Part shown: positions 48,626 to 63,046 of the stretch, piece after piece
Layout of the letters: each line of letters opens with the position of its first letter
Position numbering within the stretch: the stretch's first letter is position 1
NCBI GenBank assembly: GCA_013397845.1
Contig: VZTG01000476.1
Span: 405,009 to 469,008, forward strand
Reading direction: 5' to 3'
DNA length: 64,000 nucleotides
From: Melanocharis versteri
Taxonomy: Eukaryota > Chordata > Aves > Passeriformes > Melanocharitidae
Position numbers and translations under genes: made by a program
Notes under the pieces: generated by a model
Seen by the model: only the letters and a program-made list of their open reading frames with translations
What the model was told of the DNA's origin: nothing
Databases searched by the model: none

Positions 48626-49757
48626 AATGGAACACTCCTCAAAAGTCATAACTCTTTCAAAGTCCATGACTGGTTGAAGGTCACGAAGAGAAGCTAAAAC
48701 TCAGACAAATAAAAATCAAGGCAAATGTTTCCAAGGCCTGGCTGCCAGTGTTTAGTACACAGTTCAGCTGCAACAAACTTCAGAAAGCAAATCTTAAACA
48801 CATTTTAATAGCTAGGTTATAGCATGAACCTAAATGCACTTGTACACTCATCGCAGTTAATTACCAATCTGCAAACTGATAAATATTCCATAGTCAGGGT
48901 GAAAAATGTCCCTGTGCTTAAAAAGAAAAGTTTTGTGCCAGCAGCCTGACACCACAAAGTGCTTCCAATGTTTGTGTGGTGTTTTGTGCCCACGAAAAGA
49001 GCTCTTAGTGTGCAATTTTAATACTGTACTGGCAGCACAGCACTGCAATCTGTTCCTGCCTGAGTGCTGGAGAGTGCTTTGCCTGGATGCTCCAGGCTAA
49101 GTCCCGTCCTTGGGTGCAAGGGCGCAGCAAAATGCATCTGTGTACTTGAGGGCTAAATTTAGATGAAGGAGAAAAGGCCACACGAGATAGAGTTTCACTT
49201 TGGATCATTTCATGCTTGGATTTGTAGTCAGTAGCTTTAAATTTTCCTGGTTAAGAGAGGGTACCTGCAATACACTCGATTTTATCCAAGTTAGGGGTGC
49301 TCACAGGTTTGTTGTACACTGCTGAGGTAGCTCTTACCTGATCAAAGTTTGTACAAAATTAATAGCAGAATTGAGAGGGGGGAGGACTTAAAACAGCAGC
49401 AAAACAAATTAGGCAGGGGTTTAGAAAGTTTTCTGGCTAATTTTGAGGTCGAGCTCACAGCCCTCAGAAAAGCAAAGCTCCCTATAGTCCCTCCACAAGC
49501 TTTCCAGCACCACTTTATCTCTGCTGGATTTCCAGCCACAGATTCTCTGGGCCCAGGAAGAATCTGTAGAATTCTCTCTTTGTCCCTCAGCCAAGGTGGA
49601 TCACGTCAAGCAAACATTCAGTGTGCATCCATCGACCTACCCAAAATCCAGCCATGTTTTCTTCTCGAACTCTCTCAGGAGAGAGCATGCAGGGAACAGG
49701 AACTATCCCATGTCCTGGCTCAAGAGCTGTAGTGAACTAAAAACAAAGTGAAACCTC

Positions 49758-49800
49758 ACCAAAAAAAAATAAAATAAAATAAATAATTAAAAAAATATAT
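49758..49800. repeat. A-rich/TAAA simple sequence
   Basis: A run followed by (TAAAA)n and TAAT motifs. Confidence 0.85.
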
Positions 49801-51496
49801 AATTTCTTTGATTTAAAAAGGTTATATCTATAAAGAATTCGAAACCCACTAAACCAAAATCTGGAGAAAAGAAGAGCTTTTAATTAAATTCTAGGCTGTA
49901 ACAGCAAAAGAAAAGCCTGAAATTATTTGCAAATTAGAAAGATGTCTAGTAGGCACTGGGATTTGAAGCCATTCCTCAGTGTATCTTCATTGAGCAGCGT
50001 ATTGTCATTGTTTAATATGCCATACAAACTAATCAGAGATTACTTTACGTTAACAAAATTACAGCAAGAGTTACCAAAGACAAAAGCTAAAACATTATTA
50101 AATAATACACTTCCATTAAAAATTATAAAATGATTGTTTACTTCTGTTTGATAACTAGTAACTACTAGGGAACACAAATCCAAGTGGACATTTATTGAGC
50201 ACAATGCACTTAGTTTTTAATTAGTAGTTTATAGGTAAAATAATGTATAACCCAAAGAGACAGAATCAGATCAAATTTGGCTGTTAGGTTTTCAAAATTT
50301 AATTTAATATTCCTGTGTCTTATCATTATTTAATAAAATTATCACCAAGACAATGAAAATATTTATGTTTTATATTTCTAATCAGGTAAATAATTTCTAG
50401 TGAAGAAAATGTGCCTGCTCAGAGCACCAAACTTTGAATTTACTTGGATCAAAATATATAATGAAAAGGGGAGAAAATTGCATAATCCATCTCCAAAATG
50501 AGGAAAAATAAATTTTTTTTTCAGCCAATATGAATCTCAAAATGTAAAGTCTTACTTGATACATGGGTAAAATGACTAATTTTCTATTTTTGTATTTTTG
50601 TTATCACTAAATGCACCTCAATTGCTATTTTTTCACTTTTATAAACTGTTCATATAAGCAGAAAATAGCTAAAAATCTAGTTTTGAGCTGAAGAAGGGAT
50701 GAACAGTTAAAACTGGAGTTTACCAGTACTTCATAACCAAGTGATGAATTATATCCAAAAACTTTTTTGGTTCTCACCAGACACAGGGCACAGCCAGTGG
50801 AACCTCACTGGCAAAAAGTGCCCACACGGGTGCTGTGAACCACCAGTAACTCCTCAGATCTGCTCCCTCCTCTCCCCACTGCAAACACAACCGGACCAGG
50901 TTTCCTCAGCTGACTTAAGAAAAGAATTCTGGCACAGCTGCAAAAAGCACTGAAGTCCAGGCACACGCAGCTTTCCACAGAAAACAATTTGTTTGACATG
51001 AATTCTTCTTATTAAATTCATTTTGACTATTATTCATGTCCTTGTCAGTGTGCCCTCTGTACATACAGAGACAAAAACCTCACCATCAACCTGCTCCTCT
51101 TTTTTCCCTTCCTTTCTTTAAGTAGCTCTCATTGTTACTCAAAGCTCTAGAGACAGAAGATATTCCTTACTCCTTATCTTTGGTTTCAAAATAGAAGTGT
51201 GATGGATATTCTGACAGAAATGAGAATAGACATTAGGCCATAATAATCCTGTGTTCTCAAATAACTTAAGGCACTACTTCAGCTTCACTCATTCAGTTAC
51301 ACAAAATATTATTTATTGGCTGTTAAAGAAAAATATGGTAGCTCTTGATGGCAAATTCATCCTCGTTTTTAAACATATGTTATCAGTGCTCAGAAGGGAG
51401 CTGTAAGCATAGGTTTTAAAATAGTCCTGAAAAGACATTACCTCTGAAAAATTGAAGGCGAAACTGATGGAATTCAGCTTGATCCCATATTGATAG

Positions 51497-51985
51497 TCAG
51501 AGAGTCATAGAATCCCAGCATCATAGAATGGTTTGGGTTAGGAGAGACCTTAAAGCCCATCCTGTTCCTCACCCTGGCACAGGCAGGGACACCTTCCACT
51601 ATCCCAGGGTGCTCCAAGCCCCATCCAACCTGGCCTTGGACATTTCCAGGGATCCAGGAGCAGCCACAGCTTCTCTGGGCACCCTGTGCCAGGGCCTCCC
51701 CACCCTCACAGCAGAGAATTTCTCCACAATGTCTAATCCAAACCCACCCTGTTTCAATTTAAAGCCATTCCCTGTTGTCTCTTCTCCTGAGGGCTGCTCT
51801 CAATCCATCCTCCTCCCAGCCATTCTTTGTGCTTGGGATTGCCCTGACAGAGGTGCAGGACCTTGCACTCGGCCTTGCTGAACTTCATGATGCTCACACT
51901 GGCCCGCTCTCAATCCCTCTTCATGTCATCCCTCCCTTCCCACGAGCTGACCGCCCCACACAGCTCAGCGTTGTGAGCAAACCTC
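51497..51985 (-). mobile_element. CR1 LINE 3' region, longest copy in the window
   Basis: It begins with catagaatcccagcatcatagaatggtttgggtt (reverse complement of the CR1 terminus) and continues through catccaacctggccttggac and gcagccacagcttctctggg. It then runs into a segment (gacagaggtgcaggaccttgcactcggcc...aacttcatgatgctcacac) that also recurs in bird CR1-related repeats. The join near 51775 may mark a truncated element or two adjacent insertions. Confidence 0.87.
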
Positions 51986-54900
51986 TCTGGAGTGCTGTCC
52001 CAGTAGCACACTTCTCATATTTCCAGCAAAACGCCTAAAACACGAGTGAAAGCACAGAAAAGTGCTGGGGAAAGGCAGCGCTCACTCAGGCTGCTCTCCT
52101 TCCACACAGCCCCTGCCACTGCACGCACACAGCGCAGGCTGGGGGCACGTGGGACAACACACAGCCTGAAACTGGAGCATTTTTAATCCTCCAGACACTG
52201 TAATAGAGGTCAAATACCATTTACAGTGTTTAATATTTTATTTTTAGGAAGACTGATGACATTACAGCTCATTGGATATTTATGAAGAGACGGAGTAGTC
52301 TCATTTTCGTGGGTAGCAAACGCTGTGGACGGAAACGTTCACACAAAACCCAGCTGTTGATGAGCTGCATTGGGAATTTTTCGCTATCTTACACATATTA
52401 CCCACAACACTGACATTCTTAAAACTGCCAAGCCTTATTTTGAGCAAAGCAGTCTGTTTGGCTGCTGATTTCATACAGCAGAAGGCATTCTGAGAGAAGA
52501 GAAAGAGGAAGGGAGCATTCAGTAGCACAGGTTCATTAAGCCATCGCAGCACAACTTAATTTGGCTCTGGGACATTATTTTCCATGGAAACTCTGGTTTG
52601 TGCTAACACAGTTCAACAGGAGGCCTAATCAGAGAAGTTTGATGCATTTAGTGGGAGCAGAGGGAGAAGGGCCTCACTGTGCCCTGCGAGCCCTCAGCTG
52701 CTGTGACCATGGCTTGTGGGAGCAGAAATGTCTTTAGGTTTGTCTCCAACGTCCCGAAATGCTGGAATCCCCAAAACTCCTGGAACACGCTTGCAGGAGC
52801 CACAAGGGCAGATCATGCCTGGCAAAGGCTGGGACACGGGGTGGCTGTGGGATCGTGCAGGAGCCCTGAGTAATTACCCACAAGAGTAATTTTGTGTCTG
52901 CAAAGCCACTTTGGGTGCTGGGGAAGAGCCCCGCTGGCAGCAGGTCCCATAAACCCTTCATTGTCCCCCCCAGGCACCCATGCCATGGGGCTGCCAGACA
53001 ATGTCCCTGCTCCTGCAATGGCACCAGGAGAATCAGGATGGCAAGCGCCACAGTCCCTACCCATATCTTCTGTTACCATGCTCAAAGGCTGTTTTCCTCC
53101 CAAAACCAGGCCATTTATCTTTTAAAAGTTCCTAAGTCAGGCTGTGGTTGTCAGATAATGCCAGACCGATACTTATCCTGTAAACCTTGACGAAACTCTC
53201 ATAAATGGGGTGATATGGGTTTCAACTGCAAGGACACACTTTTCTGTAGGATCCTGCTCCATCCAGAGCACTGTATGGACATAGGGAGGAGTCAGACCCA
53301 GATTGCACACCGTGCCACAAATCTGGCATTTCTCACCTCTCAGCACAGAGCAGATTTCCTTTCCTTTACTCGGGCACCCTCCCTGATTAAATACTGATAA
53401 CTAAAAGAAACTGGCACTAACTCTATCAGCAGGATGAGAGAAGATTGTGGAAATAACCCCTGCTGGAGATACTGAGGGGTGAGAACGAGATGTAGATAAA
53501 GCAAATAAGGAAGAGGTGACGAACATTACAAACTTCAGTGCCTTCAGGCTCCACTTAGAAATATATAAATAAAATATAGAGTTATGATAATCAGGTCGGA
53601 ATAATAAAGTGTTATCTACTAATCTTTTGAATTTTAAGTGCAGCTGTCAGCTTCACACAAGCAGGACTTGTTACCTTTTAATGTCCCCTAGAGATTTTCA
53701 GCAGTCTTGACTGCTTTCTATCCCATTAAATCACAAGTACAGTTTTCCAATTAGCTGGGATATTTGATAGAAGTTTTTCCCCTTAAAAATAAAGTCAGTT
53801 TTACAAGCAAGAAAAGCTTTAAGAGTGAGGTGGCCTTTTACCAGTTTAGTACATCATTTTCATTAACTGAACTTCATCTATTATGTTATGTGAAAGAAAA
53901 CAGCTAGATAGGCAGATAGAAAACTTATCAAATTTAAGTTCTAGAACTATGATGATTAAAATCTGATTATTTTCTAGTAGTTGGACAACCTTATTATTTT
54001 TAAAGTAAAAGATTATGTTGAAGGTAAATAGAATTGTCACTGTTACCATGGTAGAATAGCATTCAGTGTTCATCTCACAGGACATGCATGTCACAATAAT
54101 GAATACTTGTTCAATTTACTGATTATATTCACATTAAAATACCTCCTTTTATTTCTAAATCATTTGTTGTGGGCTGAACCATCTGTTCCACTATGGTTAT
54201 CATTAATAAATGGAAAGTTGATCTGAAACAAACTACTACTTTTAAGTTTAAAAGCAAGAATTTAAGGAGAGAAGTTTAAATAATTGATATTTCAGGTGGT
54301 GGCTTACCAAAAGGTATTATTATTATTTATTTTTTCTATTAATTCTACTGTGTTTCAAAATTATGAAAAACACTTTTAAGTCTACTTTAGATGACATTTA
54401 CATGGATAATGAATTCTTTTAACTTCTCAAAGTGGTATGCACACTTGCCTTCTACCTGAGCTGAAGCAAAGAGGTATCAATAAACCTTGAGTTCATTGTA
54501 GCTTATGTGGCTTTATGTCTAATATAACCTATTAACAGAAAGAGAAGATTCCACTGAGGTATAAAATTCACTAATCCTTTGGAATTTTTTCACATGGAAG
54601 TTGGCATCTAGCATCGATGCTAAAATAAAACAGTATAATGCAGCCATAGTCTGAAACACCACAAAACACATGTGATAAAGCTTACTCTTATCCCAAAGTA
54701 TTAGAGAATTTTAACCTCCAAGACAGAAAAAAGCTATAGGTTTATCTCTCTAGCATTTCTCATCTTTGTGAACATTGGTTTAGCTCCACTGGTTTGTAGC
54801 AAATTGAAGGCTGCAACTTCACAAAGCTCCAATAAAATGCATAATGTCCAATTTCACCCTTTCTGAAGCTCTCTGTCCATTACCATAATGGACTTAAATA

Positions 54901-55770
54901 TCTATCACTCAATTCTCAAACTATGTGTTGAACACACAGAACAGACACACATTAAACACGGGTACAGGCTTATGACAAACAATTCAGGCAAAATTGTGCT
55001 AAAAGCATTCTGAAATCTGCTGGCATTTCCATTATTAACATACATCACTGCTATGAGATACTTTCCCACTTATACCTGTATTTTAATATAAATGTTCTGA
55101 CCTCAGATAAATAAATAAACAAATGTAACTAAACTTTAGTGAGGTTGGTTTATTTTATTATGAATCTTAAGGATTTTATAGATAGACCATGAAAATACAC
55201 TCTAGTTACTGCACTTTAAAAAAATGTAGGCTATGACATATTCTCCAACCATTCTGGGGAAAGCAGTAACAATTGTGAACAAGTCCCTCGAGGTTATAAA
55301 CAGATTTTCCATAAATTATCATCTCTTCCCAGCTATTATATTAATTTCCTTCTCAGTGCCATCACAAGTTTTACCAATAATATCTTTTCAGCCTACTTAT
55401 GCAATAAGCTAGTACTCTATGTAGCTGAATATTTATTTATTTTTTGGGAGATGAGGCTCGAGGCTCAGCTGAAGGAACCTATTGGAGACTGCTCCTGAAG
55501 TGGATGCATTCTTCTACTTGGCCTTCTAGAAGACACTTTTATGCATTAGAAACCTTCTGACAGCATCTTGCTTGCACCAAGGGTCAGAAAGTGATCGGTT
55601 TATTGACATTTAAGTTGTTCTCCTTCAGGTTTTTTTTTTTTACTATTTTAAGACTATCATCCATTCTTCCATTTCTAAATATATATAGTTAGGTTTTGCT
55701 TACCCCAGGAGGGAGCCGAAGACATTGTAGGAATGAGCTATCAGTTCATAGTTGTTGGAAGATCCTGCCA

Positions 55771-55771
55771 N
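55771..55771. other. Single ambiguous base (N)
   Basis: One undetermined base in non-coding sequence. Confidence 0.99.
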
Positions 55772-58149
55772 TTCAAGTTGAGTTGTGCCATGAGTAGAAA
55801 TTCATTCTTGGCACACGATAATCAGCACTGGCAACAGTTCTCCTCCCTGTTATTTCTGACCGTCGTCCAGCAAAACAAATAACATCTCTAGCCTGGAATA
55901 ATTTTTATGAGATTGTCCAAATTATTGTTTACCAATATGTGAGCTGCCAGGAGGTAACTGGCAGAAAGATGCCCTGGCATGAATACAATGTGTGCAAGAA
56001 CCCAGGAAAGGAGAGATCTTTCCTCATTGCTTCAGCCCACCTGCACATCGTTCGCAGTGGTGAGGGTGGAGGAGGTGGACACACAAAACCAGAGGTGTGA
56101 GAAGGGAAGAGAAGAGGCTGAACGAGGAGGTGGGTAAGGACACGCTGTTTCTGGTGATGACAGGATGGAAAGGAAAGAAGAGAAAAAAAAAGGAAAAGCA
56201 GCAGTTGCAAAGATCACCCGAGGGACATGTAATTATTTCTATTTAATTGCAGCTTCTCTCCTCTGATAAGCTGAGTCCTTGGGTGAGCTTCCTCAAAATC
56301 TCACATCCAATCGATACACATCAAATTAGCACATCATTAGCCATGCATTTTTTAGGGATATTAGGTCCGTGGAATGAAAATTCAGGTCTGATTGAGACTA
56401 AATTCATGCTGAATTTTGACTCATTTCAAACAACTGGCAGCCGTCAGAGATGAGTCCTGAGTTTCTGAAAGCTCGGCTGCGATTTGAGCCTTGCTGCAGT
56501 TTTCACTGGGCTGATGAGAATTGTGGTGACTATTTCCAAAGCATGTGCCAAGCCTCAGAGGAGACTCAGCTTCAAGGGAGAAAGAAGGAAACTTAATTAA
56601 AACCAAACTAAAATCATTGCACTGAATCCTTCGGGAGATTTCCACCTAGTTCTCTGTTTTTAAATACTGCTGTAGCAGGACACACTGCAAGCAAAGGAAC
56701 TATAAAACTTTTTGGAAACTCTTGTATGGAATTCTAGCAAAACATTTCACAGCCAATAACAGGAAAAATGCATCCCATAAGTAGAGTATCAGGCAGGAAT
56801 CATGCTGTTGACCAAGATCAAAAAGACATTAAATTCAGTATGGCTAAATTATCAGGGAGGATTCTGAGACAGAAAGATTTAACTGGGCTTCATAAAGATC
56901 CAAAAAAAAAGGGAGGAAATTTAAAAAGAGGCATTTTTCTTCCTGCTGTTTTAATAGACTCTGTAAAAAAATTTGATAAGTCAGGCTGTCGCCTTCCAAA
57001 AATAACTGGTCTCTACAGTGTAACCATTCTCCAATTGCTATTTCAGACTTTTGCCTGGGATAGTGCAAGGAATCCCACCAGAAAACTCTGCTCTAAAGCC
57101 TGAGGTTAAAACCTGATTAATTGATGGAGGAGGCCTTTTTCTTCTGTGTCCAGATAATTGAGCCAGTGCCCAGCCATATATTCCATTGTCAGTGGAGCCT
57201 TATAAACTCCTGCTCCTGGGAAGGCGAGTGGGGAGGGAGCAGGATTGACAATTCCCTGGCCCCAAGGAACTGCAGCTTCCCTGTCGTGTGGTCCTACCTC
57301 AGCTTGGTATTGATTCCTGTGCTTCCTGATCAGTCGGAGAGGCAGTTAAGTCATTATAAACATGTTTTTCATTCTATCAGGACAGATGTTCCTCCACTGC
57401 AGTGTGCAGTTGTAAACTCTGATTAATACATTAAGCTTCCAAGCTAAATTGCATCGGTAATTTTATCCCCTTTCCTTCCTGACCTCCATAGGTTTAAAAA
57501 TCAGGTACTTAACCTTGCATTAATGGCAGGGGTTTTATTGCAGAAGATTACACATTTAAAGCCATTATTATAACCTCTGCTCCCAGGTATAAATGGCTGA
57601 GAGACATCCAAATACATGCCAGGAAAATGACTGGTAAGGAAGAATAGGAAACCTTTCTGACACCATCACTTTCTTTTTTATCACTGCTGTGAAAAATGGG
57701 TCTTCCAGTTACTACACAGAAAGCTCTCAACCATAACAAAGTTATATGGATATTTCTAGTGTTTTTAAGAGTGACCAGTGCAATGTTAATTGAGGAATTG
57801 TAAATTCAGGAGTTAGGCCTTGCTTTCACACGGAAAACATTTGGCATTTGCCAGTTACATATAAAATTCGAGTAAAGAAAAAATAGTGTCATCCTAACAT
57901 GAGTTTTTTGACTCAGTTAAAGAAGAACCTAATCATAAAACTTTATTTTCCAAGCACAATCTTTACCTGTCCACATGTTCACAATAAATCCTCTCCCTCA
58001 AGCTTTGTGCTATTTAAAATCCGAGCTGCTGGAGGCGTAGGATTCAGCTTGCAAACTCCTCCCAGGCTGAATTTTTTACGGGTGCAATGAAAACCCCCTC
58101 ATGCTCAGTCTGTCATCTCATGCCTGCTTCCAGTAGGATTTGACTTTGC

Positions 58150-58405
58150 CTTTTTACAAGGGCCTGGAGTGACAGGACGAGGGGCAATTGCTTCGAACTG
58201 AGAGAGGGCAGGGTTAGGTTGGAATCCAGGAAGGAATCCTCCCCTAAGAGGGTGGCGAGGCCTTGGCACAGGGTGCCCAGAGAAGCTGTGGATGCCCCTG
58301 GATCCCTGGAAGTGTCCAAGGCCAGGCTGGATGGGGTCTAGTGAAATATTCCCCTGCCCACAGAAGATGAGTTGGAACAGGATGGTCTTTGAGGTTTCTC
58401 CCAAC
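58150..58405 (+). mobile_element. CR1 LINE 3' fragment
   Basis: Sense-strand CR1 order is kept: tttttacaagggcctggagtg, then acaggacgaggggcaa, then ggcacagggtgcccagagaagctgtgg, then ccctggaagtgtccaaggcc and gagttggaacaggatggtct. The terminal ATTCTATG repeats are absent. Confidence 0.9.
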
Positions 58406-61400
58406 ACAGCTGCTGCTGCTGCCCCACCCTTGCCACGCTGCTGCAGAGGTCCAGTGTGTGTGCCAGGTCTGACAGTCAGTCAGACATCCCAGGAACTGGA
58501 TCTGTCTGTGCATAAACAGTCCCTTCACTGTTTGGGGTTTTTATCTCAAATAAGCGTTTTGGTTGCAGGATCTCAATTTCCGGGTCTTTGGAGCAAAGTA
58601 GGCAGATTCTAACTGGAAAGGCTGAGTGCCCAGAAACGTTACCCACAACGTCTGCAATTTTGCATTCAGGTGGAACAATCCAGTAGTTACCAGACCTTAT
58701 CAATACACAATAAAAAGTGGCAGCTCTTGTTCATGCCATCCCTGGGAATGCCAGATGGCCTTTTCTGGCTCATGACCCAGATAGATTGCTGGTTTTGTTG
58801 TTAGTTTACTTCAAATGTCTATTTGCTTTAATTGCCACGGTGCTATGTTTTCTAATGATGTTTTTGAAAAAGCATCAATTTATTTGTTTCACTAGCCATT
58901 TCTCTCTTAAAATGTGGTACTAAATATAAACTGCGATAATATTGGCAGGATGGAAGTTACTTTTTTTTAAGGAATAAAACCAACAAACTTGGAAAAACAA
59001 AAACTTTAAATTTCATTGTATCCATAGGTTTTATGGTTCACCTTAGATTTACTAGTATCCTGTGGAGACCTTTTATATGCAGTAAAATGTCTGCCCCAGG
59101 TAAAATTGCCAGCACTTTAGAACAAAGGTTTTGTAAGTGGTGGTTTATAATGCATGTGGGATTTGAAAAGTACATTTTTTCTTGTCTTGAAGATAAGTCT
59201 TATTAAGATGGCATACCACCTTGGAGGCAATAATGGGTTTTTTCCATGCCTCAAGTTCGCAATAATGCTATTTCTTGTAAGAAAGGCAAAGAGTGGATTT
59301 TTATCCTAGGTGAGGTTGATGCTTTCTGACCTGATATTGTTACAGTAAGATACAGATTCAAAGGAACTCTTGAACTTCTAAGCACAGAAATCACCGCTGC
59401 CAATATAAATCAACAATATTCAATCTATGGCTGCACTGAAGTCTTCAATTTTTCACCCTGTGTTTCCTTCACATCCTCACAAATAAAGCTATTTGGGGTG
59501 TATAGTTCAATTTTAAAATAAAACAAACTCTAGAGATGATAGAAGTCTACTATGTCAGAGAACCTGAATCAGGATTTTCAGCATAATTTAGTCTAACTAT
59601 ACTTCTGAGTTGGTATATTTCCTAAATGCTTTCAGGAATCCCATTTCAGGGCTCACCTTGCTCCTCTGAACCTCACCAGGCCCGAGCTGTGCCATCACCC
59701 CACCAACAAACGGGGCTCCAGACCTGTTTTACAGACATCAGTCAGGCTTGGGAAGCACACACCCTGTCACTCTGCACTTTGTTTGACTTGCCAAAGAGAG
59801 TTACAGCATTTTAAAGCTGCAGGTTGTTCCGGAATGTTCTATTGTATAATACTGGGTGTTAAGGTAAATCTTGCTGAATGCGTGCAAGGGAAGGTGAATC
59901 ACTTTAAACAGCATAATAGGCAGCACTCTTCAATTATTCTGCTGCCTCACCTGTATTGTTTCAAGCAAACCAGATTTAACAGAACATTGACTTTATAGTC
60001 ACATCAATTTGTCACTTAAACAAGAACAATAAATATAAAACAAATCTCGCAATAGACCTGCATTTTTAATCTGGTTAAAACAATATAGAGAACAATTACC
60101 AACACGAAATCTCTCATAAATGGCTTCTGAGGGCATTGTGGGACCAGATCATGTGGTTCTTCCATGCCCAGCTGGGGTCCTGGGTTCCTCACAGGGACGC
60201 CCCAATCAGCTGCCAGCTTCCCATGGAGTCCCTCAAACCCCTGTGGGGCTGCACTGGAGCTTGGCTACAATATGTGCAGTCTTTGACCACAACCTGCTTC
60301 TCAACTCCACTCAGAAATGCTCCTCATACACAGTTAATCCATTGGATTATTCCCTCTCTCCCTGCTCACCCTGTCTCTCTGAAGTCCCTCCTTCAGCAGC
60401 AACCAGATCCTCGGGCCATTCCAAAGTCACAGGACAATGCAGGCTGGAGCTCCTGCTGTTGGAAGCAGGGCCAGACTCCCAGGGAGGCCAGTGTGCCCAG
60501 AGATGCACCCACTCGAGTTTAGGAAATCTCCACAGCCCCTGTGGGCTCCTGTGCTGGTGTTCAGCCATGCTCACCGTGCCATTTTTCCTTCTCTGTGTCC
60601 AATTTGAATCTCCCTTTCTCTTCTCCAGGCTAGGCAAGGCCAGCATCCCGGTCTCTCCTCACAGCTGAGGAGGTGCTCCCACCCACCTCAGCAGCCCTCC
60701 ACAGAAAATTCTCCTTTTAAAGTACATTTCCTGAAGAGAGGCACAGCATTGTGGGTGCAGCTGCCCCAGTGCCACCACCAGGAGGGAGATCCCCATCCCC
60801 AGGTGCTGAGCTTCAGGCTGGCTTTCGCTGGGCACTGTGAGTTTTCCACTGGCCTGTCTTTTCTGTCTGTTCAGGTCCCTCTGGAGACTTGTTCCGTGCT
60901 TTCCTCTGGCACTGGAGTGAGACTGACACCCCTCTAACTCCCTAAGTCCCCCTTCTTGCATTTTTTAATTATTTCAGATGCAGAAAGTGACATTCAAATC
61001 TGATATTTTTCTCAATCTTATTATTCTGAAATTTCCTTCTCATGTTTCTTTCCAGTAAGTCCTATTGCGTTAGAGCTTAAGGGAAAGTTTAATAAGCAAA
61101 AAGACAACAACTTTACTGAATATTATTTCATTAGTTCCAGAACCAACCTCACTAAGTCCTCTGCCCCTTCTATTTACATTCTGTATTTGCAGGCAACTAC
61201 TGTGTCCTTTGCTTTAGTAGTTGTTAAGTCATGCCATGCATATTTAACTCTTAATCATTTCTCATTAGTTCATCTTTCCAGTTCCTGACTCACTTTTGTG
61301 AATATTAATTAGCTTGTTAAGAGCTTTGTGCCTCTGTTGGCCTCGGTCCTGCCTTTATGGAAACTGAGGGAAAATTCCAATTCAAGGGACCAGGCAGCTC

Positions 61401-62600
61401 CTAATCCAACTGTGACATCTCTGCATAGGGAGGAGAATAATATCTTCCTTTCTTGTCTTTGCTCGGGGCATTTCTGTCACTTTTCCAGGCCCCAACTGCT
61501 ATCAACTCCCCAAAGATTTCCAGCTGTGGGAGGCTGACTTTTATTACTGAAGAAATACAGTAACATATTCTCTCAATAAACTGGAGATGCAAACGAACAA
61601 TTTATAGAAAAGAGAAAGAAATATTTTAGTTCAGTATTGGAACAGACAGGTTGTTATAAAACTGCCTGGTTAATGGCATAAATATTGATCAATAGCACCG
61701 AGTCATATTAAAATACATGTTCTTTCTCATATAGAGGTAAAGCTAGGCAAAGAAATTTACACCCAAATTTTAAATAAAAATTGTTGATAACATGGAATTA
61801 AGAAATCGAAGAAAAAAAAATGCAAGAAACAGGAGAAACACACAAGCTTCTTACATTTTAAATAAAATCTCTTGATTTTGTTCTCATTTTAAATTATTCC
61901 TTTCATAGTCCCTTTACCGAGCTTTTCTTTAATAGGGTGGAAACATAAGCATCTTTTTTGACTGGAGAAAAGATCTTAGCAGCTTTTGATTTGGAAAAGC
62001 ACTTGCTTTCATTCTCAGATTTTAAAAGTCAAATGAAGAAATCTATTTCTATCCAAGTTCAATTTCATTTTCCCACCAAGCAAATCAGTAAACAATATTT
62101 GATAGCTAAAAGACAGTCCATTAAGATGCTCAATTATCTATTACCATTTAAATGCGTATGCTTTGAATACTACGCAGTCCCTAAATCATGAGAGGAAATG
62201 TTATCTAGAACAAATAAAACCTAGGGAGGAATGCTTTCATCTTAAAAAAGTTTGTGCCAGTTATTACCGTAGGTCACCTTCAACTTCTGTATTACAGAAA
62301 GCACTTATTTTTATGCAGAGTTCTCTCTGACAGAGGGGTTTGTATTTTCCTTTAGGATAAAAAACAAATGGTACTGAAACTCCTGCAAGTCCCTAAGCTC
62401 ATTCATTATGTTGAGAGAACTGCAATATTAGTGCAGGAAACAAAGCATCTGAGAAGAAAATGGAGGTGGTTACGGTAGAAAAATATTATTAGTGTATCCC
62501 TCATCCTCCCAGTGCTCCCCACGCAGGAGGGGGACATGGATCCTTGAGCAGAATGCAAGGTCTGCTGCTCTCTCATGGATTCAATCTTTCATTAAAAAAA

Positions 62601-62614
62601 AATATATATATATA
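62601..62614. repeat. (TA)n microsatellite
   Basis: Short TA repeat preceded by an A run. Confidence 0.85.
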
Positions 62615-63046
62615 GAAGAAAATATGAGAAATGCTGATCTTGCATTGCAAATAAATTAATCAGCGTGCTGACATCTTTCACAGTGTTGCTACACATTTAA
62701 AACAGTGGCATCAGCCTGGGGTTTATTTAAAATAATTTGCATAGTTCTATATGAATGGTTTTAGAAAAGAAACAGAGGGAGAGAGAAAACAGGGTGATTT
62801 GCAGGAGATATTTTTCAAATCCAGCTGTAGGACATGCTCATTGTCATGCCTTAAAAATGCATTTTCCATTATAGAAACGGAATAAGAAATACGTGGTCTA
62901 AAATCCTTGAGGCTGCCTTAGACTTCCAAAGAAGGGATCCACAACTGACCAGTTGTTCTTGGAATCATCACCATCTTCAGAGAAGACAAGGACTTCCCAA
63001 AGAGCTGCATGTGCATTCTTCAGTAATCCATGATCTAACTCAAAAA

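Noticed and set aside
49349..49732. 127-codon plus-strand frame with a Gln/Leu/Glu-rich start
   Set aside because: No recognisable family and no clear splice or promoter context; kept as chance.
51528..51881. 117-codon frame, and similar frames at 58105-58528 and 63131-63370
   Set aside because: They are readings of CR1 3' untranslated sequence, not CR1 ORF2 or host genes.
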